Part shown: one piece after another, positions 58,274-64,000 of the stretch | Position numbering within the stretch: the stretch's first letter is position 1 | How the letters are laid out: each line of letters starts with the position of its first letter | Translations under genes and position numbers: made by a program | NCBI RefSeq assembly: GCF_036786105.1 | Contig: NZ_DAIQRQ010000003.1 | Coordinates: 1-64,000 of the forward strand | Direction of reading: 5' to 3' | Source: Ohtaekwangia sp036786105 | Lineage (GTDB): Bacteria; Bacteroidota; Bacteroidia; Cytophagales; Cyclobacteriaceae | DNA length: 64,000 nt | Notes under the pieces: model-generated | What the model saw: the letters and a program-made list of their open reading frames with translations, nothing else | Told to the model about the DNA's origin: nothing | Databases searched by the model: none

Positions 58274-59728
58274 ATGAGTAATTTACGCGACAAATACACC
58301 CTCGTCATTGGTCTTGAAGTGCACGCGCAGCTTCTCACCAGGAGCAAGATATACAATACTGATTCTACCGAGTATGGAAGCTTGCCCAATACGAACGTAG
58401 GTGTTATTACGCTGGCGCACCCCGGAACGCTGCCACGGCTTAACAAGAAAGTAGTGGAGTATGCTATCAAGATGGGTATAGCCTGTCATTCGAATATTAC
58501 GCGCTTCAATATCTTCGATCGTAAGAATTACTTCTATCCCGATCTTCCAAAAGGATATCAGATCACACAGGATCGTACACCTATCTGTAAGACTGGCTTT
58601 GTTACCATTCGTACCAAAGAAGGCGAGAAAGAGATTCGCCTCAACCGTATACACATTGAAGAAGATGCGGGCAAGTCTATGCACCTGGCAGCTGAGACCG
58701 ATACATTGGTTGACTTTAATCGTGCAGGCGTACCGTTGATCGAGATTGTATCGGAACCTGATATGCGCACCTCCGATGAGGCCTACGCTTTCCTGACGGA
58801 GATACGCAAGCTTGTACGCTACCTGGATATATGCGATGGTAACATGGAAGAAGGTTCACTTCGCTGCGATGCAAACATCTCTGTGATGTTGAAGGATTCA
58901 AAAACATACGGCAAGAAAGTGGAGGTAAAGAACATGAACTCCATTCGCAACGTGCAGCGCGCTATTGAGTATGAATTTGATCGCCAGATTGAAATGCTGG
59001 AGAAAGGCGAACCGATTATATCAGAGACCAGAACGTTTGATGCCGGTGATGGCAAGACGTATGGAATGCGTACCAAGGAAGAGTTGAACGACTATCGTTA
59101 CTTCCCTGATCCTGACCTGAGCCCGATGGAAGTATCACAGGCGTGGCTTGACGAGATACATGCTACCATGCCTCCGCTACCACGCGAGCTATACCAAAAG
59201 TATGTATCGGAATACCAATTGCCGGAATATGATGCACACGTGCTTACCGATAGTAAAGATGTAGCCCTGTATTTTGAAGAAGTGTGCAAGCTTACCAAAA
59301 ACTATAAGGCAGCATCCAACTGGGTAATGGGCCCGGTGAAATCGTATCTCAATGAACTGACGTTGTCAGCGGATGAGTTTCCACTGGCGCCATCGATTAT
59401 TGCTGATATCATAGCATTGATCGACCAGGGCAAAATCAACTTTGCTACAGCATCACAACGCGTATTCCCTGAGTTGTTGAAAAATCCGGGTAAATCCGCA
59501 CTGGAAGTAGCGCAGCAGTTGAACGTAATACAAGACAGCAGTCAGGATACTATTCTTCCTATCGTGGAGCAGGTTATCAAAGAGTTTCCGTTGAAAGTGG
59601 AAGAGTATAAGAACGGCAAAAAAGGGATCATCAGTATGTTTATGGGCGAAGTGATGAAGCGCAGCAAAGGCAAAGCTGATCCCAAAGTGGCAACACAATT
59701 ATTAACAAGCAAACTGGAAGAAGTATGA
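58274..59728 (+). CDS. gatB: Aspartyl/glutamyl-tRNA amidotransferase subunit B
   Basis: 484 residues. Family signature DLPKGYQITQDRTPI and NRAGVPLIEIVSEPDMRTSD; the opening YTLVIGLEVHAQLLTRSKIY and the C-terminal YqeY-like tail (SMFMGEVMKRSKGKADP) are complete. GatB is the tRNA-binding kinase subunit of the GatCAB enzyme that turns Glu-tRNA-Gln to Gln-tRNA-Gln. gatA and gatC are not in the window. Its stop overlaps the start of the thioredoxin-like gene by 4 bases. Confidence 0.97.
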   Translation: MSNLRDKYTLVIGLEVHAQLLTRSKIYNTDSTEYGSLPNTNVGVITLAHPGTLPRLNKKVVEYAIKMGIACHSNITRFNIFDRKNYFYPDLPKGYQITQDRTPICKTGFVTIRTKEGEKEIRLNRIHIEEDAGKSMHLAAETDTLVDFNRAGVPLIEIVSEPDMRTSDEAYAFLTEIRKLVRYLDICDGNMEEGSLRCDANISVMLKDSKTYGKKVEVKNMNSIRNVQRAIEYEFDRQIEMLEKGEPIISETRTFDAGDGKTYGMRTKEELNDYRYFPDPDLSPMEVSQAWLDEIHATMPPLPRELYQKYVSEYQLPEYDAHVLTDSKDVALYFEEVCKLTKNYKAASNWVMGPVKSYLNELTLSADEFPLAPSIIADIIALIDQGKINFATASQRVFPELLKNPGKSALEVAQQLNVIQDSSQDTILPIVEQVIKEFPLKVEEYKNGKKGIISMFMGEVMKRSKGKADPKVATQLLTSKLEEV

Positions 59729-60948
59729 TACGAGAGGCGATAAAGCAGAAAGCGGAAGGCAAAAAGCAAACAGTATCCGGTATAGGAAGCAAGATCAGAG
59801 CGTTTAGCTTTATGCTTTTGGCGCTTGGGTTTTCATGCTCCTCTACCACTCGTGAAGAACCGAAAGATGCCGATGCAGCCGCTGGCTGGAAGGTAACGGT
59901 GAGCGGTAAAGTTGGCTATCCGCAAAAGGATGGTAAGATCATGATCCAGCAAATTAAAGACGGTACTTTCGGCTGGCAGGATACCATTACCCTTCGAAGT
60001 AATTATACCTATTCCAAAACGGTAACATTATCGGAGCCGGGATATTATAAGATCAATTTCTTCAACCGCCAGGTGGTCGACTTTATTTTGTATAAAAGCA
60101 ATGTGCAGATTAACGTGGATGGAAATGATCCGCGTGGATTTGTAGAGGTTACCGGTTCACCCGAGATCGATCTGATCCGCAAAGCACAATCTATCCTTAC
60201 AGAAGCAGAACGCTCACCGGTAATTATACAGTTGAATGAAGACTTTAATAAAGCTGTGCAGGCGAAAGACAATGCCCGTATAGCAGAGCTTCAAGCTACG
60301 TATCAGAAGGAGATACAAAAAACACACGATAAGCTTGCTGAATTTTTGAAGAGCCAGCCGGCATCGTTGGGAACGATCAACTTGCTGCAAGGCAATACAC
60401 TCGATCGCGATAAATATACCGATGTATATATCGCAGTAGCTGACAAGCTCAAGAAGGAATGGCCCGACTATGCGGTGTCGAAAGAGTTTGTTACCATGGT
60501 AGATCGCATGAAGGTATTGGCCATTGGCCAGCCTGCTCCTGAAATAGCATTACCGGATACAGCCGGCAACGTTGTGAAGCTTTCGTCTGTGCGTGGTAAA
60601 TATGTATTGCTGGATTTCTGGGCAAAATGGTGCGGGCCCTGCCGCCAGGAAAACCCGAGCGTGGTGCGCGCTTTCAACAAGTATAAATCAAAAGGATTTA
60701 CGGTTTTCGGTGTATCACTCGACCGCTCCAAACAGGACTGGATTAATGCTATTCACCAGGACGGCCTTACCTGGACCCACGTTTCTGATTTGAAGTACTG
60801 GCAGTCAGAAGCTGCAAAGACGTATAATATTACCAGTATTCCGTTTTCCCTGTTGCTCGATCCGAACGGTGTGATCATCGCCAAGAATCTGCGAGGTTCG
60901 GCATTGGAAAGTAAACTTGCCGAAATCTTTGATAAGAAAGCCAATTAA
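59725..60948 (+). CDS. TlpA-type thioredoxin lipoprotein with DUF4369-like N-terminal part
   Basis: 407 residues. A basic N-terminal run is followed by MLLALGFSCSSTTR, a lipoprotein signal with Cys near 38. Residues 50-150 form a beta-rich domain like DUF4369 (KVTVSGKVGYPQKDGKIMIQ), a helical linker follows, and the last 140 are a TlpA/AhpC-TSA thioredoxin fold with the redox site FWAKWCGPCRQENP and the cis-Pro ITSIPFSLLLDP. It would reduce or form disulfides in the periplasm. Overlap with gatB by 4 bases implies coupling, though no functional link is known. Confidence 0.9.
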   Translation: MIREAIKQKAEGKKQTVSGIGSKIRAFSFMLLALGFSCSSTTREEPKDADAAAGWKVTVSGKVGYPQKDGKIMIQQIKDGTFGWQDTITLRSNYTYSKTVTLSEPGYYKINFFNRQVVDFILYKSNVQINVDGNDPRGFVEVTGSPEIDLIRKAQSILTEAERSPVIIQLNEDFNKAVQAKDNARIAELQATYQKEIQKTHDKLAEFLKSQPASLGTINLLQGNTLDRDKYTDVYIAVADKLKKEWPDYAVSKEFVTMVDRMKVLAIGQPAPEIALPDTAGNVVKLSSVRGKYVLLDFWAKWCGPCRQENPSVVRAFNKYKSKGFTVFGVSLDRSKQDWINAIHQDGLTWTHVSDLKYWQSEAAKTYNITSIPFSLLLDPNGVIIAKNLRGSALESKLAEIFDKKAN

Positions 60949-60963
60949 CACCCTATATCTGTT

Positions 60964-61740
60964 ATGAAACAATATTTATTCGTGGCTGTCATGGCCACGT
61001 TTTTTTTGTATGCCTGCAGCAGGAAAGAAGAGAAACATGAACACGCTTTGCCAGTCGCGTATCATATAAAGAACTTTGCCAAATACTCCAGCAACTGCCA
61101 GGGCGACTCACTGCAATGTGCTTCCTTCGAAGTAAGCTATCCGGAGTTCAGTGGTATAGATACGGCTATATCGCTGATGATAAAATTCAAGATCGATTCA
61201 GCAGTATCGGCAGGTTATTCAGAAGGTCTTGTGCAAACACTTGAACAAACCGGCAACATCTTTATTGAGGAATACGAAAACTTTATCCAGGCCGATTCGG
61301 AAGCGATTGGTATGGGTGGCTGGTATCATACGACAGATGTAACGGTGAATATCGCTGGTGATTCGCTCGTTAGCCTGACGGTAAATACAGACGACTATTC
61401 CGGAGGCGCGCATCCCAATGCTGCAGTCACGTTCATCAACATCAACCCGCGCACCGGGAAGACAGCCACGCTTAGCGATTTTCTAAAGCCGGGTTATCAG
61501 GCAGCGCTTACCAAACTGGGTGAAGCTATATTTCGCCGTGAGCGCGAGCTGGCTGATACGGCATCATTCAAAAATAACTTCTTTGATTTTCCCGACGATA
61601 AATTCAAGCTCAACCAGAACTATGGATTTACCAAAGAAGGTATACAATTCTTCTACAACAGCTACGAAGTTGCTCCTTATGCAGCCGGGCCAACCGATGT
61701 AGTAATTCCCTATAGCGAAATTAAAGACTGGTTGAAATAA
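60964..61740 (+). CDS. DUF3298/RsiV-type lipoprotein
   Basis: 258 residues. Lipoprotein signal MKQYLFVAVMATFFLYACSR. It has a DUF4163-like N-terminal part (FEVSYPEFSGIDTAISLMIK) and a C-terminal DUF3298 domain (SLTVNTDDYSGGAHPNAAVT, FININPRTGKTATLSDFLKP, KEGIQFFYNSYEVAPYAAGP). The domain also forms the extracellular part of the anti-sigma factor RsiV, where it binds lysozyme; here there is no membrane helix or cytoplasmic anti-sigma part. The stop lies inside a strong hairpin. Confidence 0.88.
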   Translation: MKQYLFVAVMATFFLYACSRKEEKHEHALPVAYHIKNFAKYSSNCQGDSLQCASFEVSYPEFSGIDTAISLMIKFKIDSAVSAGYSEGLVQTLEQTGNIFIEEYENFIQADSEAIGMGGWYHTTDVTVNIAGDSLVSLTVNTDDYSGGAHPNAAVTFININPRTGKTATLSDFLKPGYQAALTKLGEAIFRRERELADTASFKNNFFDFPDDKFKLNQNYGFTKEGIQFFYNSYEVAPYAAGPTDVVIPYSEIKDWLK

Positions 61741-61755
61741 CCAACCAGTCTTTAA
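61721..61755. terminator. Bidirectional hairpin spanning a stop codon
   Basis: TTAAAGACTGGTTG and CAACCAGTCTTTAA pair perfectly over 14 bp. The left arm encodes the last residues (KDWL) of the DUF3298 protein, and the hairpin serves the convergent M56 gene from the other side. A-T tracts at the stem ends are moderate. Confidence 0.75.
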
Positions 61756-61761
61756 ATAGAT

Positions 61762-63294
61762 TTACCCTGCCGTATTTTTGCTGCCGCTATTCAGTGCGAA
61801 TACAATCGGCAGAACAAATTGCTGTCGCACGGCTACACCTTTTTGCTTGCCGGGATTCCAATGAGGCATTGATCTTACAGCGCCCAGGGCTGCATCGTTG
61901 AGACGTGCGTCCGAGCTTCTGATCACTTCAAAATTACTCAGCGATCCATCGGTGTTGACTACAAACTGTACAAACACTTTTCCCTCTACACCTTGCTCAC
62001 GCAGCTCTTCCGGATATTCCAGGTGGCTTGAAAGGAAACTTCCGATGGCTTCAAATCCACCATCAAACGTAGCAGTCTCTTCTACTACCGTGAATATCTC
62101 GCCATCTTTCACAGCACTGCTGGCAACTTTCTCAGTCGTTTCATTATACTCAATGATGATGAATGAACGTGCATTGCCATTTTTATCCTGGATGTTCTTC
62201 ATTACATCCATCGATACAATTTGTGAAGGATCGAGCGCTCCGGTTTTCCGCTGCAGATCGGCTGCTTTGTCAACAGCATTTGCATCCGGTTCGATCACAA
62301 TGAACTTCTTGTCAGGATGTGCCATTCGCATTTGTTCCAGGCGCATTTCTACTTCCTTCGGAATATCGAGTGCCATCGTAGAATTTTTAGCTATATCCTG
62401 AGCTTCGCTTGCTACCTGATCCTGACAAGACACGATAAAGAAAATTACCGGCAGCATACTGAGTATCGCGGCAACTTTCCAACCCTTTATTTTCGATTTG
62501 ATTGTTCGCATCATTTCAATTCGTTTTACGGTTAAAGAATTACTAAAATGGTTGGCGAGTTTAAAGTCGGCCGACAGTAAAGCAACCTTCGCCAGCAGGC
62601 TGCAGTACTCATTCATATCCCGGTTTGCCACAGCGCGCGCATCTGCTTCAAACTCATGGAGCTGAATGAATATCTTTTTATATACTATAATTACCGGATT
62701 GAACCAGAAGAAAATACCCAGCAGGTTTACCAGTAAAATATCGATGGAGTGTAGTTGATGGGCATGTACCCGTTCGTGTTCAATAATTTGTAGCTTTTCA
62801 ACATTCGAAAGCTGATCGGCTTGCCCGATAAAAATATACCGGAAGAATGAGAATGCGGACTTATTCTCTGTCGATTCGATAATCAGAAGATCATCATAAC
62901 GGTACGCCGAAGCACGATAACACTTCGTAAGCAACCTGCTTAGCCGAAACATAAACAACGCCAGGCAGAGTATAATCCCGGAGCCGTATACTATATTTAT
63001 ATACGACCAGGCAGTATAGGTTGTATCCGTTGTCTGCCCGGCAACTTCGTTACTTCCGTGGATGGTAATTTCCGGCAGCCACGTAGGTGGCACCATGTCG
63101 CTCAGCAAAGGCACCACATGCCGGGTAGCGTTGAAGTGCAGCAAAGGCAACCCAACCGATGCGATTATTGCCAGCAACAAGAATCCCCGCTTCCATTGGA
63201 AGTTTGTTTCATTTCGCAGCACAACAATATAGAGTGCCATAAAAATGCACAATGCTAGATTGGCTTCCAGCAGATAATTCAGGTATATGTTCAT
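61762..63294 (-). CDS. M56 (BlaR1-like) metallopeptidase with C-terminal TonB domain
   Basis: 510 residues. Four membrane segments: LLEANLALCIFMALYIVVL, FLLLAIIASVGLPLL, INIVYGSGIILCLALFMFRL and SIDILLVNLLGIFFWF. The zinc site HERVHAH is in the loop before the last of these. After a fifth hydrophobic stretch (VAAILSMLPVIFFIVSC) comes a 140-residue linker and a TonB C-terminal domain, YPEELREQGVEGKVFVQFVV ... NDAALGAVRSMPHWNPGKQK. BlaR1 cleaves BlaI upon ligand binding; here the sensor is replaced by a TonB-like domain. It lies 39 bases after the blaI-type gene. Confidence 0.9.
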   Translation of the reverse strand: MNIYLNYLLEANLALCIFMALYIVVLRNETNFQWKRGFLLLAIIASVGLPLLHFNATRHVVPLLSDMVPPTWLPEITIHGSNEVAGQTTDTTYTAWSYINIVYGSGIILCLALFMFRLSRLLTKCYRASAYRYDDLLIIESTENKSAFSFFRYIFIGQADQLSNVEKLQIIEHERVHAHQLHSIDILLVNLLGIFFWFNPVIIVYKKIFIQLHEFEADARAVANRDMNEYCSLLAKVALLSADFKLANHFSNSLTVKRIEMMRTIKSKIKGWKVAAILSMLPVIFFIVSCQDQVASEAQDIAKNSTMALDIPKEVEMRLEQMRMAHPDKKFIVIEPDANAVDKAADLQRKTGALDPSQIVSMDVMKNIQDKNGNARSFIIIEYNETTEKVASSAVKDGEIFTVVEETATFDGGFEAIGSFLSSHLEYPEELREQGVEGKVFVQFVVNTDGSLSNFEVIRSSDARLNDAALGAVRSMPHWNPGKQKGVAVRQQFVLPIVFALNSGSKNTAG

Positions 63295-63333
63295 GGTCGG
63301 TGCATTTACATCAAGATGTAGGTATACTTACGC

Positions 63334-63708
63334 TTAGAACTTTTGATCCTTTTTGATCTCGTTCAGGAGTTTCTCCAGGTCATTCGCATCCAGCTTGTTT
63401 TCCCTGGCGAAGAATGACACCAGGTTTTGAAACGATCCGTTGAAATAGCCTTTCAGCAGGTTGTTGAGGTAGAACTTGGTATACTTCTCTTTGGTAATTG
63501 TGGGGAAGTACTCATGCGTTTTGCCATAGGCTTTATGATCGACAAAGCCTTTTGTCTCCAGGATGCGCACAATGGTAGACACCGTATTATATGCAGGTTT
63601 TGGATCGGGCATTTCTTCAACAATGTCTTTGACGAACGCCCTCTCAAGTTTCCACAATATCTGCATGACCTGATCCTCGGCCTTGGTCAGTTCCTTCAAA
63701 TCTTTCAT
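63334..63708 (-). CDS. BlaI/MecI/CopY-family repressor
   Basis: 124 residues. A winged-helix DNA-binding domain: LTKAEDQVMQILWKLERAFV, KPAYNTVSTIVRILETKGFV and DHKAYGKTHEYFPTITKEKY, followed by a dimer helix (FYLNNLLKGYFNGSFQNLVS). Such repressors are cut by their M56 partner. The pair therefore forms an envelope-signal switch; beta-lactam resistance is not implied because no lactamase is present. ATG start, 21 bases from a candidate operator. Confidence 0.94.
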   Translation of the reverse strand: MKDLKELTKAEDQVMQILWKLERAFVKDIVEEMPDPKPAYNTVSTIVRILETKGFVDHKAYGKTHEYFPTITKEKYTKFYLNNLLKGYFNGSFQNLVSFFARENKLDANDLEKLLNEIKKDQKF

Positions 63709-63729
63709 TGACTATCTATTTAGGTATAA

Positions 63730-63745
63730 AACTAAATTATTAGTT
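63730..63745. promoter_or_regulatory. Candidate BlaI-type operator
   Basis: AACTAA and TTAGTT with a 4-base spacer, 21 bases before the repressor start. Repressors of this family bind short palindromes of TA-rich type in their own promoter, so autoregulation is likely. Inferred. Confidence 0.45.
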
Positions 63746-63794
63746 GATATAATGCAAGCGTTTTTTGGAAAAACTGCGAGTTTGTGGTTCCTAT

Positions 63795-64000
63795 TAACGT
63801 GTAACAGGTAACGGAATTAAAANNNNNNNNNNNNNNNNNNNNNNNNNNNNNNNNNNNNNNNNNNNNNNNNNNNNNNNNNNNNNNNNNNNNNNNNNNNNNN
63901 NNNNNNNNNNNNNNNNNNNNNNATTAATCAGTAATGAATAACTTATTTTTCTGTGCTATTCTGTTCCCGATAGCCATCAGGATGTGGGAATAAAATACAA
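63795..64000. repeat. Family 1 repeat running into the second assembly gap
   Basis: Three heptamers (TAACGTG, TAACAGG, TAACGGA) precede exactly 100 N (63823-63922). Beyond the gap CTGTGCTATTCTG and TGTGGGAATAAA match the inner core of the element near 16 kb. The gap therefore sits within another copy of the family, and its true size is unknown. No gene is seen from here to the window end. Confidence 0.75.

Noticed and set aside
7563..59728. Apparent excess of ATA isoleucine codons after T-ending codons and of TATA words genome-wide
   Set aside because: In ychF all ATA codons I checked follow T, but in alaS and gatB many follow C, G or A. It is at most a mild bias and needs a count to judge.
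1..64000. tRNA, rRNA, riboswitch, integrase or prophage
   Set aside because: No cloverleaf-like block, conserved rRNA segment, known riboswitch core, recombinase or phage gene was seen on either strand.

Overview
The window reads as chromosomal DNA of a Bacteroidota bacterium, most likely a member of the Cytophagales. Supporting signs are a type IX secretion (T9SS) plug lipoprotein, a DUF1501 protein with a T9SS C-terminal sorting domain, several TAnnTTTG-type promoter boxes, an ECF sigma factor next to a membrane-anchored beta-barrel protein, DUF2911, DUF1080 and META-domain proteins, and a CzcCBA/Cus-type pump preceded by a small exported protein. I cannot fix genus or species. No rRNA, tRNA, insertion sequence, integrase or CRISPR array is visible.

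Layout. 0-4.7 kb: the end of an unidentified gene, five closely spaced exported or outer-membrane proteins of unknown function, and a cytoplasmic protein that could be an immunity protein. 4.7-7.1 kb: a methyltransferase and a GH125 mannosidase on the minus strand, interrupted by a scaffold gap whose flanks are an exact 55-bp duplicate. 7.3-10.9 kb: a 39-residue lipoprotein, ychF, a stand-alone Cas6 and the T9SS plug gene. 11-15.9 kb: ECF sigma factor, barrel-fused putative anti-sigma, LVIVD lipoprotein, barrel protein and a KTSC protein. 16-26.8 kb: mostly housekeeping and metabolic genes (ABC-F, sugar dehydrogenase, C1 peptidase, lgt, META, DUF1080, DUF2911, dCMP deaminase, murB) with two Lys/Ala-rich genes, one encoding only 25 residues. 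27-32.6 kb: DUF1800 / DUF1501-T9SS / barrel / lipoprotein operon. 32.8-34.4 kb: HMG-CoA lyase and a TPR protein.

34.6-43.3 kb is a compact minus-strand chemosensory operon read as parA, mcp (three PAS, no membrane segment), cheW, cheD, cheY, cheB, cheA, cheC/X and cheR. It looks like a complete cytoplasmic receptor array with a ParA positioning ATPase. CheB has Asn where the receiver phospho-acceptor Asp should be. 43.5-49.7 kb is a heavy-metal RND efflux operon. 49.9-55.2 kb holds dprA, a MerR-type regulator, a CapA-like protein, an HPP membrane protein and two tandem M23 peptidases. 55.4-61.7 kb holds alaS, gatB, a TlpA-like thioredoxin and a DUF3298-type lipoprotein. 61.7-63.7 kb holds a BlaI/BlaR-type pair, with a TonB domain on the M56 protein.

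Two families of dispersed intergenic palindromic repeats are the main unexplained structure. The first is built from 7-bp units (GTTANNN in one arm, the complement in the other), present at six sites, one of them running into the second assembly gap. The second is a longer AGCTGCTAGC-type inverted repeat at three sites. The stand-alone Cas6, the altered CheB, the envelope-spanning sigma-associated barrel and the 25-residue Lys/Ala peptide are the other points most worth checking.
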